Shown one piece after another: positions 49,128 through 58,825 of a DNA stretch of 64,000 nucleotides. Under the pieces are notes generated by a model. It searched no databases and was not told where the DNA came from. It worked only from the letters and a program-made list of their open reading frames with translations. Location: assembly GCF_006438785.1 (NCBI RefSeq), contig NZ_RCZB01000001.1, positions 1,437,912-1,501,911 of the forward strand. The letters are read 5' to 3'. This stretch comes from Rhodanobacter glycinis. GTDB taxonomy: Bacteria > Pseudomonadota > Gammaproteobacteria > Xanthomonadales > Rhodanobacteraceae. The translations under genes and the position numbers were made by a program. Each line of letters starts with the position of its first letter. The first letter of the stretch is position 1.

Positions 49128-49215
49128 GCGGGTTCCCGGCTGGATACTTTATGTGATGCGAACAGCTTAGCTTGCGCTCATCGCAAACCGCGAGACGCCG
49201 CGGCGTCAGACGCAG

Positions 49216-50304
49216 TCAGCTTTCGTCTTCGACGAACAGCACCCGACGGGTCATGCCACAGGTAAGGTCGTAGGAGATCGTGCCGGATTGCGCAGCGATC
49301 AGTTCAACCGGCAATTCCGGCCCCCACAGCAGCACGCGATCACCGATTTTCGCGGCCGGCGCGTGGCGCAGGTCCAGCGTGATCAGATCCATCGAAACAC
49401 GACCGATCAGCGGCACACGCTGCTCGCCGACAAGTACCGGCGTGCCGGCCATGGCACTGCGCGGATAGCCGTCACCGTAACCGACGGCGGCCACACCGAC
49501 CGGCATGTCTTCGGGACAGGTCCAGGTACCGTTGTAGCCGATGCGCTCGCCGCATTTGATCGGATTGATCGCGATCAAGCGCGTGCTCAGCGTCATCGCT
49601 GGACGAAAGCCGAAATCGGCGCCGGTCTTGCCGTCGACCACGGACAAACCGTACAGCAGGCCACCCGTGCGCACCCAGTCGCCGCGCGCGGCGGGCCAGC
49701 CAAGCACCGCGGCGGAATTGGACAGCGAACGCGGACCGTCGAACATCCCTGTCGCCTCGGTAAAGCAGGCGATCTGCGCTGGCGTCTGTTCGCCGTCGAA
49801 CGCTTCGGAATCGGAGAAGTGGGTGAGCAGTCCGATCTCGGGATCGATACCCGGCATCGCGGCGAGTTGTGCATGCACTTCGGCCACACGCTCCGGCGCG
49901 AAACCGAGCCGATGCATGCCACTGTCGATCTTGAGCCAGACGCGCAAACGTCCGCGTGCCGGCTCGACCTGCGTCAGCCACTGCAGTTGCACCTCGTGAT
50001 GGATCGCCGCGTCCAGCTGCAGTCGCTGCATTTCGGTGATGTCTCGAGCGTTGTCGGGCCCGGACAGCACCACGATGCGTTGCCGGTGTCCCGCCGCGCG
50101 CAGCCGCAGGCCATCGCCGAGTGCGGCCACGGCAAACGCCTCGGCTTCGCCGTTCAGCGCACGGGCAACCCGCTCCAGTCCGTGACCATAGGCATCGGCC
50201 TTGACCACGGCCATCACTTTCGCTGGCGCGGCCAGCGCCTTGAGCCGCGCCAGATTGTGGCGCAATGCGCCGAGGTGAATGGTGGCGACAGTAGTGCGAC
50301 TCAT
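49216..50304 (-). CDS. alr: Alanine racemase
   Basis: PLP enzyme that makes D-alanine for peptidoglycan; 362 residues. The Schiff-base Lys is in MAVVKADAYGHGLERVA; the second-half catalytic Tyr is in GERIGYNGTW; RVSMDLITLDLRH is the substrate-binding segment. It is encoded 19 bases after dnaB, as in many gammaproteobacteria, so the two probably share a transcript. Confidence 0.98.
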   Translation of the reverse strand: MSRTTVATIHLGALRHNLARLKALAAPAKVMAVVKADAYGHGLERVARALNGEAEAFAVAALGDGLRLRAAGHRQRIVVLSGPDNARDITEMQRLQLDAAIHHEVQLQWLTQVEPARGRLRVWLKIDSGMHRLGFAPERVAEVHAQLAAMPGIDPEIGLLTHFSDSEAFDGEQTPAQIACFTEATGMFDGPRSLSNSAAVLGWPAARGDWVRTGGLLYGLSVVDGKTGADFGFRPAMTLSTRLIAINPIKCGERIGYNGTWTCPEDMPVGVAAVGYGDGYPRSAMAGTPVLVGEQRVPLIGRVSMDLITLDLRHAPAAKIGDRVLLWGPELPVELIAAQSGTISYDLTCGMTRRVLFVEDES

Positions 50305-50323
50305 GGCAAACAGACGTCCGGAA

Positions 50324-51718
50324 TCAGTCGAACGACCCGACGAACGAGTCCGGTGCGTAGTTCTCGAACTTGGTGTAATGACCGAGGAAGGTCAGCTTGC
50401 AGGTGTCGGTGGGGCCGTTACGCTGCTTGCCGATGATGATCTCTGCCATTCCCTTGTCCGGCGATTCCTTGTTGTAGTACTCGTCGCGGTAGATGAACAT
50501 GATCACGTCGGCATCCTGCTCGATCGCGCCGGACTCGCGCAGGTCGGACATCATCGGACGCTTGTCTGCTCGCTGTTCCAGCGAGCGGTTCAACTGCGAC
50601 AGGGCGATCACCGGCACGTTCAACTCCTTGGCGAGGCCCTTGAGTGAACGCGAAATTTCTGAAATTTCGGTGGCGCGATTCTCCTTGTTGCCGGGCACCT
50701 GCATCAGCTGCAAGTAATCGATCACGATCAGGCCCAACCCGCCATGCTCGCGATGCAGCCGGCGCGAGCGCGAGCGCAGCTCCACCGGCGACAGGCTGGG
50801 CGTGTCGTCGATGAAGATCTTGGCATCGGACAGGATCGAGATCGCGTTGGAAACGCGCGGCCAGTCTTCCTCCTGCAGATCGCCGTTGCGCAGGTGCTGC
50901 TGATGGATGCGGCCGACCGACGAGATCAGGCGGAACGCCAGCTGCGAAGCGGACATTTCCATCGAGAACACCACCACCGCCTTCTTGCTGCGCAGCGCGG
51001 CGGTCTCGGCGATGTTCAGCGCGAACGCGGTCTTGCCCATCGACGGTCGCGCCGCCACGATGATCAGATCCGACGGCTGCAGGCCCGAGGTGAGGTTGTC
51101 CAGATCATTGAAGCCGGTAGTGATGCCGGTGAGCTGGCCGCGATTCTCGTAGCGCTCGGTGAGCAGGCGGAAGGCATCCTTCACCGCCTCGCGCATCGAG
51201 ACGGAATCCTTCTTGCCGCGCGCACCCGACTCGGCAATGTGGAACACGCGCTGCTCGGCGCTCTCCAGCACCTCCTGCACGCTCTTGCCTTCGGGTCGGT
51301 AGCCGTCCTCGGTGATCGAGGTCCCAGCATCGATCAACTGCCGCATCACTGACTTTTCGCGCACGATATCGCCGTAGGCTGCGATATTCGCTGCGCTCGG
51401 CGTACTGTTGGCGAGTTCAATCAGATAGCTGGCGCCGCCGACCATCTCGGCCAGGCCGTTACTGTCGAACCAGTCGCCCAGGGTCACCGCGTCGCACGGC
51501 ATGCCCTTGTTCGCCAGTTCGTTGATCGCGCGCCAGATCAGCCGATGATCCTTGCGATAGAAATCCTGCTCGGCCAGCCGATCAGCCACCTTGTCCAACG
51601 CATCCGGCGCCAGCATCAAACCGCCAAGCACCGCCTGTTCGGCATCGATGGAATGCGGCGGCACGCGCAACGCCTCGATGGCAGGAGATGAGGGTTTGCG
51701 TTCGGGCACGAAGGACAT
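50324..51718 (-). CDS. dnaB: Replicative DNA helicase DnaB
   Basis: Hexameric helicase at the replication fork, 464 residues. N-terminal DnaB domain PPHSIDAEQAVLGGLML; Walker A AARPSMGKTAFALNIAE; Walker B-type LGLIVIDYLQLMQV; and QLNRSLEQRADKRP in the C-terminal RecA-like domain. The ATG has GAGG 7 bases upstream. Two DnaA-box-like sites lie 119-148 bases upstream. Confidence 0.98.
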   Translation of the reverse strand: MSFVPERKPSSPAIEALRVPPHSIDAEQAVLGGLMLAPDALDKVADRLAEQDFYRKDHRLIWRAINELANKGMPCDAVTLGDWFDSNGLAEMVGGASYLIELANSTPSAANIAAYGDIVREKSVMRQLIDAGTSITEDGYRPEGKSVQEVLESAEQRVFHIAESGARGKKDSVSMREAVKDAFRLLTERYENRGQLTGITTGFNDLDNLTSGLQPSDLIIVAARPSMGKTAFALNIAETAALRSKKAVVVFSMEMSASQLAFRLISSVGRIHQQHLRNGDLQEEDWPRVSNAISILSDAKIFIDDTPSLSPVELRSRSRRLHREHGGLGLIVIDYLQLMQVPGNKENRATEISEISRSLKGLAKELNVPVIALSQLNRSLEQRADKRPMMSDLRESGAIEQDADVIMFIYRDEYYNKESPDKGMAEIIIGKQRNGPTDTCKLTFLGHYTKFENYAPDSFVGSFD

Positions 51719-51836
51719 CGACTTACCTCACGGAGGGATTGCCTCACGAAAAACGGGCAGCACGCGGACATCGCGCGAACGGCTGCACTGATGGCCATCA
51801 TACGCGGCGCTATCTCAACTACCGAGACAATAACTC

Positions 51837-51866
51837 TGTGGATAAGCTGTGCGTTGCTGGGGATAA
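51837..51866. promoter_or_regulatory. Two DnaA-box-like sites upstream of dnaB
   Basis: TGTGGATAA (51837-51845) is the exact complement of the DnaA box TTATCCACA. TGGGGATAA (51858-51866) differs by one base, and the two have the same orientation with a 12-base gap. They lie between the rplI terminator and dnaB, where DnaA could tune dnaB expression. A full origin is unlikely: only these two sites are seen. Confidence 0.6.
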
Positions 51867-51902
51867 CACATACTTCTTTCCCCGTTGCCTGGGCCGAAAA
51901 GA

Positions 51903-51928
51903 AAACGGGCGCCATGCGGCGCCCGTTT
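51903..51928 (-). terminator. Terminator after rplI
   Basis: On the minus strand a perfect 11-bp stem (51928-51918 with 51913-51903, loop 4 bases) is followed by a U-rich run. It separates rpsF-rpsR-rplI from dnaB-alr. Confidence 0.87.
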
Positions 51929-51958
51929 GCTTCCATCAATGAAAATGGAGGTATCGGC

Positions 51959-52408
51959 TTACTTGTCGCCGACCACGATCACCTTGACCGTGGTCTGCAC
52001 GTCGGCGTGCAGGCTCACCACCACGTCGTACTCGCCGGTGTTGCGAAGCGGGCCTTCGCCCAGGATCACTTCACCCTTGTTGACGTTGTGACCAGCCGCG
52101 GCGAGTGCCTCGGCGATATCGCGCGGGCCGACCGAACCGAACAGCTTGCCTTCCGCACTGGCGTGCGCGGAGATCGTCACCGAGACGTCGGCCAGCTTGA
52201 CCTTGCGCGCCTCGGCGTCGGTCAGCATAGTGCCGGCTTTCGCTTCGTACTCGGCGCGCTGCTGCTCGAACGCAGCCAGATTGGCAGCGTTGGCACGCAC
52301 GGCCTTGCCCTGCGGCAACAGGTAGTTGCGGCCGTAACCTGGCTTCACGTCGACCTTGTCGCCGAGCGTGCCGAGATTGCGGACTTTCTGCAGAAGAATG
52401 AGTTCCAT
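51959..52408 (-). CDS. rplI: 50S ribosomal protein L9
   Basis: L9, 149 residues: N-domain [30 protein letters not shown] (parts), GKA and an Ala/Glu/Lys helix linking to the C-domain ([16 protein letters not shown]). Last gene of rpsF-rpsR-rplI; a strong terminator follows. Confidence 0.98.
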   Translation of the reverse strand: MELILLQKVRNLGTLGDKVDVKPGYGRNYLLPQGKAVRANAANLAAFEQQRAEYEAKAGTMLTDAEARKVKLADVSVTISAHASAEGKLFGSVGPRDIAEALAAAGHNVNKGEVILGEGPLRNTGEYDVVVSLHADVQTTVKVIVVGDK

Positions 52409-52542
52409 GATGCTTCCTTTTCGTTAGCACCGGTGTGGTCCGGCGCAGCCAGGGGACGGTTGTCCGAAGGGTGTCTGAAGTCGCACCCGGCCATGGCCGG
52501 GCGAAACCGCTGACCACAGCACGGGGCTGCGGTCAGCCACGC

Positions 52543-52773
52543 TCAGACGTCGTGGTTGTCGGTGTACGGCAGCAGCGAGAGGAAGCGTGCGCGCTTGATC
52601 GCGGTGGCCAGCTGACGCTGATAGCGCGCCTTGGTACCGGTGATGCGGCTCGGCACGATCTTGCCGTTCTCGGTAACGTACTGACGCAGCGTGTTGAGAT
52701 CCTTGTAGTCGATCTCCTTCACGTCTTCAGCGGTGAAGCGGCAGAACTTGCGGCGGCGGAAAAACTTGGACAT
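52543..52773 (-). CDS. rpsR: 30S ribosomal protein S18
   Basis: S18 of 76 residues: [20 protein letters not shown] and [21 protein letters not shown] are conserved. It pairs with S6, encoded 14 bases upstream. Cys in KFCRF is the lone Cys and is usual in zinc-rich S18 relatives only with partners, so no zinc site is claimed. Confidence 0.98.
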   Translation of the reverse strand: MSKFFRRRKFCRFTAEDVKEIDYKDLNTLRQYVTENGKIVPSRITGTKARYQRQLATAIKRARFLSLLPYTDNHDV

Positions 52774-52787
52774 GGTCTGGATTCCTA

Positions 52788-53225
52788 TCAGTCGTCGCTG
52801 TCGCGATCGTTGTCGTCGCGGTCACGCCCACGCGGGCGGCCCTCGCCTTCGCCATCACCCTCGTCGTCACGGCGACGGGTGGACTTGGCGTCATCCTTTT
52901 CCTTCGACTTCAGGATGAAGGACGGCTCGGTATCGGCCTCGTCACGACGCACGACCAGATGGCGCAGCACGGCATCGTTGAAGCGGAAACCCGACTCCAG
53001 CTCGTTCAGCGCGTTCTGGCTCACTTCGATGTTGAGCAGCACGTAATGTGCCTTGGCCAGGTTCACGATCGGATAGGCCAGCTGACGACGGCCCCAGTCT
53101 TCCAGGCGGTGGATCTTGCCGCCGTCGGTCTCGATCAGCGCCTTGTAACGCTCGAGCATGGCCGGAACCTGCTCGCTCTGGTCAGGGTGGACCATGAACA
53201 CAACTTCGTAATGACGCAGGGTCAT
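52788..53225 (-). CDS. rpsF: 30S ribosomal protein S6
   Basis: S6 of 145 residues: [20 protein letters not shown] at the start and [14 protein letters not shown] plus [10 protein letters not shown] in the core. The C-terminal ~40 residues are an Asp/Arg/Glu/Gly-rich tail ([11 protein letters not shown] end). The acidic C-terminus is where RimK adds glutamates in E. coli; no Glu-Glu end is seen here. ATG 53225 begins MTLRHYEV. First gene of its operon. Confidence 0.97.
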   Translation of the reverse strand: MTLRHYEVVFMVHPDQSEQVPAMLERYKALIETDGGKIHRLEDWGRRQLAYPIVNLAKAHYVLLNIEVSQNALNELESGFRFNDAVLRHLVVRRDEADTEPSFILKSKEKDDAKSTRRRDDEGDGEGEGRPRGRDRDDNDRDSDD

Positions 53226-53399
53226 TGTGGTTTGACTCCTTGTGGATGCGGCCTTGCGGCCTCGCAGCCTCCCGCTGGTGCGGTGAGGCAAGTGTCCTGT
53301 CAGCTCCCGGACGGGTGCAGACAGAAGCGGGATTGTACGATGCCGGCGAATGATCGCGCAAGTCATTGAAAACCATGACTGCTACGGCGCAAACGCCGA

Positions 53400-53726
53400 T
53401 CAGCTGATGGTGAAACTCTCGCCGCAGCCGCATTCGCCAGTGGCATTCGGGTTGTGGAACACGAAGCTGGCGTTGAGGCCCTGGCGCTGGAAGTCGATCA
53501 CCGTGCCCTCGACCATGGCCAGGCTCTTGTCGTTGACGATCAACGGCAGGCCGTCCACCTCGACCAGTCGATCACCCTCGCCGATCGACTCGGCCAGATC
53601 CACCACATAGGCAAACCCGGAACAACCGGTACGCTTGACCCCGAAACGCACCCCGGCGGCCGCAGGCGTGCCCGAAAGGAAATGGCGCATGCGTTCGTTG
53701 GCAGCGGGGGTGATGGTGATGCTCAT
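53400..53726 (-). CDS. A-type iron-sulfur carrier protein (IscA/SufA-like)
   Basis: A-type carrier of 108 residues with the three cluster-binding Cys: TGCSGFAYVV and GECGCGESFTI at the C-terminus. The last motif (CGCGESF) favours IscA/SufA over ErpA (which has GCGSSF). It may deliver Fe-S clusters to target proteins; no isc or suf genes are adjacent. ATG 53726 (MSITITPAANERM) is the conserved start. Confidence 0.93.
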   Translation of the reverse strand: MSITITPAANERMRHFLSGTPAAAGVRFGVKRTGCSGFAYVVDLAESIGEGDRLVEVDGLPLIVNDKSLAMVEGTVIDFQRQGLNASFVFHNPNATGECGCGESFTIS

Positions 53727-53889
53727 GACGATGGACCCTGCCTCGATGGTCTGTACAGCTAATGGCCCGGAAAGTCGCGGCACGGGCAACAGCTACATTA
53801 TCATGCCGCTTTGGCCTTGCGCGTCGCAGCGCACGCGCCGTTCATCATCCAAGTGCCGACACGCGGCGCAATAGCAGGAGTTTCAATCC

Positions 53890-55290
53890 ATGGCCGTGGT
53901 CAGTGTGAAACAGGCTCTTTCCGGCAAGCTCGAAGCCGGCAGCACGGTAACCGTACGCGGCTGGGTGCGCACGCGGCGCGATTCCAAGGCTGGCCTGTCC
54001 TTCGTCAACGTCACCGATGGCTCCTGCTTCGACCCGATCCAGACCGTGGTGCCGGCCACACTGGCCAACTACGACAGCGAGGTGAAGCACCTCACCGCGG
54101 GCGCCAGCGTGATCGTCAGCGGCACCCTAATGCCGTCGCAGGGCAAGGGCCAAAGCTTCGAGCTGCAAGCAGACGAAGTGACCGTCACCGGCCTGGTCGA
54201 TGACCCGGAGACCTACCCGATCCAGCCCAAGCAGCACTCGATGGAATTCCTGCGCGAGGTCGCCCACCTGCGTCCGCGCACCAACCTGTTCGGCGCGATC
54301 ACCCGCGTACGCCACACGATGATGACGGCGATCCATCGCCACCTCACCGAGCAGGGTTTCTTCTGGATCAACACCCCGATCATCACCACCTCCGATGCCG
54401 AAGGCGCCGGCGACATGTTCCGGCTATCCACGCTGGACCTGGCCAACCTGCCGCGCGACGAACAAGGCAAGATCGACTTCCGCAAGGACTTCTTCGGCCG
54501 CGAGGCATTCCTCACCGTATCTGGTCAGCTCAACGTCGAGGCGTACTGCCTGGCGATGAGCAAGGTCTATACCTTCGGCCCGACCTTTCGCGCCGAAAAT
54601 TCCAACACCGCGCGGCATCTGGCCGAGTTCTGGATGGTCGAACCGGAGATCGCGTTCGCCGACCTCACCGCCAATGCCGATTGCGCCGAGGCCTTCCTCA
54701 AGGCGATCTTCAAGGCGGTGCTGGACGAGCGCCCGGACGACATGGCGTTCTTCGCCGAGCGCGTGCAGCCGGATGCCATCAGCCGGATGGAAGCGTTCAT
54801 CGCGCAGCCGTTCGAGCGCATCGACTACACCGATGCGATCACCATCCTGCAGAAGTCGGGCGAGAAGTTCGAGTACCCGGTGGCCTGGGGCATCGACCTG
54901 CAGACCGAGCACGAACGCTACCTGGCCGAGAAACATATCGGTCGTCCCGTGGTCGTAATGAATTACCCCGAAGCGATCAAGGCGTTCTACATGCGCTTGA
55001 ACGATGACGGGAGAACCGTAGCCGCGATGGATGTGCTGGCGCCGGGCATCGGCGAGATCATTGGTGGCGCGCAGCGCGAAGAGCGACTGGATTATCTGGA
55101 CCGGCGCATGGTCCAGTTCGGCCTCGATCCCGCCACCTATGACTGGTACCGTGACCTGCGCCGCTACGGCACCGTGCCGCATGCCGGCTTCGGCCTCGGC
55201 TTCGAGCGCTTGCTCGTCTACATCTGCGGTCTGGCCAACATCCGTGATGCCATTCCCTATCCCCGTGCGGCTGGAACAGCCGAATTCTGA
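53890..55290 (+). CDS. asnS: Asparagine--tRNA ligase
   Basis: Class II synthetase of 466 residues. OB-fold anticodon domain with [16 protein letters not shown]; motif 2 [23 protein letters not shown] (Arg and Asn typical of AsnRS); motif 3 [12 protein letters not shown] near the end. Start ATG with AGGAG about 10 bases upstream. The presence of AsnRS means Asn-tRNA does not depend on the transamidation route alone. Confidence 0.98.
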   Translation: MAVVSVKQALSGKLEAGSTVTVRGWVRTRRDSKAGLSFVNVTDGSCFDPIQTVVPATLANYDSEVKHLTAGASVIVSGTLMPSQGKGQSFELQADEVTVTGLVDDPETYPIQPKQHSMEFLREVAHLRPRTNLFGAITRVRHTMMTAIHRHLTEQGFFWINTPIITTSDAEGAGDMFRLSTLDLANLPRDEQGKIDFRKDFFGREAFLTVSGQLNVEAYCLAMSKVYTFGPTFRAENSNTARHLAEFWMVEPEIAFADLTANADCAEAFLKAIFKAVLDERPDDMAFFAERVQPDAISRMEAFIAQPFERIDYTDAITILQKSGEKFEYPVAWGIDLQTEHERYLAEKHIGRPVVVMNYPEAIKAFYMRLNDDGRTVAAMDVLAPGIGEIIGGAQREERLDYLDRRMVQFGLDPATYDWYRDLRRYGTVPHAGFGLGFERLLVYICGLANIRDAIPYPRAAGTAEF

Positions 55291-55304
55291 GTATCTTGTC
55301 TGCC

Positions 55305-56147
55305 ATGTCGTATCGCTCACCTGCCACCATCGTCGCCTTGGCTCTCGTCCTCCTGCTGGCGGGCTGCCACAGCGCCAAGGTACTGATTCCGCCAAACCTG
55401 CGGCCACCGGCGGAGGATTCCGCCAGTACGCTCAAGCAGGCCCGTCAGCAGTTGCTGCAGGCAACGCCATGCTGCAGCAGCTTTGCCGACTTCTCCTATC
55501 GCAGCATGCTGCCCTGGCAGCCGCAGAAGTTCACACTGGGCGGCGGCAGCATGGTCGCCAACCTGAGCGGCACGCACAGCTATTTTCTCGCCTTCCGCCT
55601 GCCAGCTGACGTGAAGCTGCCATACCAGGTGGCTGTGAAATCGGAATTGAATGGCCGCTGGCTGCATGCCAGTTATCTGTTCGCGCCCACCGTCGTGCTG
55701 CTGGATGAGGGCTTTCAGCCGATCCACTCCGAGGACATCGGACTGTGCGAGCACATGGGCTGGAGCGACGAGACCACCGGCGCCTTCGGCAGCCTCAAGG
55801 TCAGCGATCCGAAGGCTCGCTATCTGCTGGTCTACAGCTCCGCCGAACAGCAGTCCGGCAAGACCTATTGGGAACAATCGCCAGCGTCGATTTCCAACAC
55901 CACCGCAGCGACACTGAAGATGAATTCCACCGGCAGCTTCAGCATTCCGCATGGCCCGGACGGTTCGCTGTGGGTCGGCATGATGAACAAGACTTACGAG
56001 AAAGCCATCGGAAGCGCAATCTGCAAGAAAGCGCCTGAAGGCGATGGTTTGCTCAATAGCTTGCGTGCCGCATTGCCGCTACCCTGGAGCAGCAATAGTG
56101 GTGGCACCGATAATGATGGCAAGACCAGCCACCCCAACTCGCCATGA
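55305..56147 (+). CDS. MalM-like lipoprotein
   Basis: A 280-residue exported protein with a lipobox LLLAGCHSAK, so likely anchored to a membrane. The body resembles the MalM family (FRLPADVKLPYQVAVKSE and SYLFAPTVVLLDEGFQPI), with a C-terminal Ser/Asn-rich tail. MalM is a maltose-operon periplasmic protein of unknown function; no maltose genes are nearby. ATG 55305 is used, 14 bases after asnS; a TTG 9 bases earlier is possible. The following gene overlaps by ATGA. Confidence 0.83.
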   Translation: MSYRSPATIVALALVLLLAGCHSAKVLIPPNLRPPAEDSASTLKQARQQLLQATPCCSSFADFSYRSMLPWQPQKFTLGGGSMVANLSGTHSYFLAFRLPADVKLPYQVAVKSELNGRWLHASYLFAPTVVLLDEGFQPIHSEDIGLCEHMGWSDETTGAFGSLKVSDPKARYLLVYSSAEQQSGKTYWEQSPASISNTTAATLKMNSTGSFSIPHGPDGSLWVGMMNKTYEKAIGSAICKKAPEGDGLLNSLRAALPLPWSSNSGGTDNDGKTSHPNSP

Positions 56148-56458
56148 TCGTTCTGTATCTCGCCCTGCTGGTGGGTGGCGTTGGCCTGTTCGTAGTGTCG
56201 TACATAGCCCAGTTCCGATTAGCCGCGCTGCTGCGCAAACGCTATCCGCAGCACTGGCAGGTGATTGCCGAGCCGGAACACGGCAAGACCTCGGCATTCC
56301 GCACCTGGATCCGCATGCAGCATGTACTGCGCTCACCCGTGTTGCCGGCACTGGGCGATACGACCATCAATGGCTGGCGTCATGCATGGCGTTACGGCCC
56401 ATGGCTGGGCTGGCTGTGCTGGTTTGCAGCGCTGGCAATGCGCCTGCTGCTGCACTGA
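56144..56458 (+). CDS. Small inner-membrane protein, unknown function
   Basis: 104 residues: an N-terminal hydrophobic helix (MIVLYLALLVGGVGLFVVSYI), a polar Arg/His-rich middle, and a C-terminal Trp-rich hydrophobic helix (WLGWLCWFAALAMRLLL). The two-helix hairpin with both helices at the ends recalls UspB-type proteins, but the similarity is weak and I do not name it. Translationally coupled to the MalM-like gene. Confidence 0.75.
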   Translation: MIVLYLALLVGGVGLFVVSYIAQFRLAALLRKRYPQHWQVIAEPEHGKTSAFRTWIRMQHVLRSPVLPALGDTTINGWRHAWRYGPWLGWLCWFAALAMRLLLH

Positions 56459-56474
56459 CCTCGAGGAACACCGC

Positions 56475-57266
56475 ATGCAACTGGATCTGAGTGGACGCCA
56501 CGCGCTGGTGTGCGGTGCCTCGCAAGGCATTGGCCGCGCCAGCGCGATCGAACTGGCCGAACTGGGCGCGAACGTCACCTTGCTGGCGCGCTCAACCGAT
56601 GCGCTGCGGACCGTCGCCGAAAGCCTGCCGCGGGCGCACGCCGGGCAGCACCATGACTGGCGCAGCGTCGACATGCTGGACACTGCCAGCCTGCAGGCGA
56701 CGGCCACCGCGATCGCCGCCGGCGAACCAGTACATATCCTGATCAACAACACCGGTGGACCGCCAGGCGGACCGGCAAGCACGGCTACCGCGGCCGAGTT
56801 CGAGAGCGCGTTCCGGCAACACCTGCTGGGCGGCCAGGTGCTGCTGCAGGCCTTGCTGCCCGGCATGCGTGCCAGCGGCTACGGTCGTATCGTCAATGTG
56901 ATCTCCACCTCGGTGAAGGAGCCAATCGCCGGGCTGGGTGTTTCCAATACCGTGCGCGCCGCCGTTGCCGGCTGGGCCAAGACCCTGTCCGGCGAGCTCG
57001 CTGCCGATGGCATCACGGTGAACAACGTGCTGCCCGGCTACACCCGCACCAGTCGCCTCGATGGCCTGCTGGCTGCCAAGGCGGCGGCCAGTGGCCAGGG
57101 CGAGGACGAGATCGCGCAAGGCCTGATTGCCACCATCCCGGCTCGCCGCTTCGGCGAAGCTGGCGAAGTCGCCGCAGTGATCGCATTCCTTTGCACACCA
57201 GCGGCGGCCTACGTCAACGGTGTCAGCATCGCGGTCGATGGCGGGCGCACCCGCGCGTTGAGTTGA
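56475..57266 (+). CDS. SDR-family protein with altered catalytic Tyr/Lys
   Basis: A 263-residue short-chain dehydrogenase fold: cofactor loop CGASQGIGRASAIE, NNTGGPPGGP in place of NNAG, Ser in VISTSVKEP. Where other SDRs have YxxxK, this one reads GVSNTVRAAVAGW, so Tyr is replaced by Ser and Lys by Arg. The same SNTxR pattern occurs in a known FabG-like subgroup, hence not damage. The end VNGVSIAVDGGRTRALS is normal. It lies 79 bases upstream of AMSDH and may act in aminomuconate or related aromatic catabolism. Confidence 0.85.
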   Translation: MQLDLSGRHALVCGASQGIGRASAIELAELGANVTLLARSTDALRTVAESLPRAHAGQHHDWRSVDMLDTASLQATATAIAAGEPVHILINNTGGPPGGPASTATAAEFESAFRQHLLGGQVLLQALLPGMRASGYGRIVNVISTSVKEPIAGLGVSNTVRAAVAGWAKTLSGELAADGITVNNVLPGYTRTSRLDGLLAAKAAASGQGEDEIAQGLIATIPARRFGEAGEVAAVIAFLCTPAAAYVNGVSIAVDGGRTRALS

Positions 57267-57344
57267 GCCAGACAACACCCCTGGACGCCACGCATACGCC
57301 AGCGTCCGGTGCATTTGCGGCACGCTGGTTTTAAGCTTGTGCAG

Positions 57345-58811
57345 ATGCCCACCCTGCGCCTTGCCAATCTGATCGACGGTCGCCTGCAGGCGCCACACCA
57401 CGATGCATGGCTGCAGGTGCATGAGCCGGCTACCGGGGCGGTATTCGCGATTTGTCCCGATTCAAGTTCGCTCGATGTCGACACCGCGGTCGAAGCTGCC
57501 GCCCGTGCGGCCCCGGGTTGGGCCAACACCCCGATTGAACAACGTGTGCATCTGCTACAGCGGCTGGCCGACCTGATCGAGGCGCGGCTGGAGGAATTCG
57601 CCGCGCTGGAATCGCGCGACAGCGGCAAGCCGCTCAGTCTCGCGCGCCGGCTCGACATTCCCCGCGCCGTCAGCAATCTGCGCTATTTCGCGGCGGCGAT
57701 CACCGGCTGGAGCAGCGAGTCTCACGCGATGGAAACCGGCATGGCCGGCACCGGCGCGATCAACTACACCTTGCGCCAGCCGCTCGGTGTGGTCGGCTGC
57801 ATCAGCCCGTGGAACCTGCCGCTGTACCTGTTCACCTGGAAGATTGCGCCCGCGCTCGCCGCTGGCAACACGGTGGTGGCCAAGCCCTCGGAGGTGACCC
57901 CGTGCACCGCTGCCCTGCTCGGCGAGCTGAGCATCGAGGCCGGCTTTCCACCCGGCGTACTGAACATCGTGCAGGGACGTGGCCCCACAGTCGGCCAGGC
58001 CATCGCCGAACATCCGCTGGTAAAGGCGATCTCCTTCACCGGCAGTACCGCCACCGGCGCGCGTATCGCCAGCATGACTGCCGCACAGTTCAAGAAGGTA
58101 TCGCTGGAAATGGGCGGCAAGAATCCGGCGATCGTGTTCGCCGATGCCGATCTTTCCGACGCAAACCTGGACACCATCGTGCGCTCGGGCTTCGCCAACC
58201 AGGGCGAAATCTGCCTGTGCGGCTCGCGCCTGCTGGTGCAGCGATCGATCCTCGAAGCCTTCCGCGAACGTTATCTGGCGCGCGTGCAGGCACTGCGCGT
58301 GGGCGATCCGGACGACGCCGACAGCGATCTCGGTGCGATGGTCTCGCAAGCGCACTACGATAAGGTGCTTGGCTGCATCGAGCAGGCCCGCACCGAAGGC
58401 GGCCGCGTGCTGTGCGGCGGCGAGGCAATCAGCCTGCCCGGCCGCTGCGCCAACGGTTGGTTCATCGCACCGACCGTAATCGATGGCCTGTCCTCCGCCG
58501 CGCAGACCAACCAGCAGGAAATCTTCGGCCCGGTGGTCAGCCTGATCCCGTTCGAGGACGAGGCCGAAGCGCTGGCGATCGCCAACGACAGCAGATATGG
58601 TCTCGCCGCCTCGCTGTGGACGCAGGATCTGTCGCGTGCCCACCGGCTCGCCGGCCAGCTGGAATACGGCATCGTGTGGATCAACTGCTGGCTGTTGCGC
58701 GACCTGCGCACGCCGTTCGGCGGCGCCAAGCAATCGGGGCTCGGACGCGAAGGTGGCAGCGACGCCTTGCAGTTCTTCACCGAGCCGAAAAACATCTGCA
58801 TTCGCTACTGA
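57345..58811 (+). CDS. 2-aminomuconate (or 2-hydroxymuconate) semialdehyde dehydrogenase
   Basis: Aldehyde dehydrogenase of 488 residues. The NAD site is CISPWNLPLYLFTWKIAPAL, the Glu is in SLEMGGKNPA, the catalytic Cys in NQGEICLCGSR, and the C-terminal FTEPKNICIRY is typical of the hydroxymuconic/aminomuconic branch. Neighbouring AmnD-like RidA (59491) and ACMSD elsewhere in this window make aminomuconate semialdehyde the likely substrate. ATG 57345 is the conserved start (MPTLRLANLIDG). Operon: SDR - this gene - carbonic anhydrase - deaminase. Confidence 0.9.
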   Translation: MPTLRLANLIDGRLQAPHHDAWLQVHEPATGAVFAICPDSSSLDVDTAVEAAARAAPGWANTPIEQRVHLLQRLADLIEARLEEFAALESRDSGKPLSLARRLDIPRAVSNLRYFAAAITGWSSESHAMETGMAGTGAINYTLRQPLGVVGCISPWNLPLYLFTWKIAPALAAGNTVVAKPSEVTPCTAALLGELSIEAGFPPGVLNIVQGRGPTVGQAIAEHPLVKAISFTGSTATGARIASMTAAQFKKVSLEMGGKNPAIVFADADLSDANLDTIVRSGFANQGEICLCGSRLLVQRSILEAFRERYLARVQALRVGDPDDADSDLGAMVSQAHYDKVLGCIEQARTEGGRVLCGGEAISLPGRCANGWFIAPTVIDGLSSAAQTNQQEIFGPVVSLIPFEDEAEALAIANDSRYGLAASLWTQDLSRAHRLAGQLEYGIVWINCWLLRDLRTPFGGAKQSGLGREGGSDALQFFTEPKNICIRY

Positions 58812-58825
58812 CGGGAACCAGGATA

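Noticed and set aside
51837..51866. Possible replication origin
   Set aside because: Only two DnaA-like boxes, no AT-rich unwinding region, and no dnaA/dnaN/rpmH neighbours.
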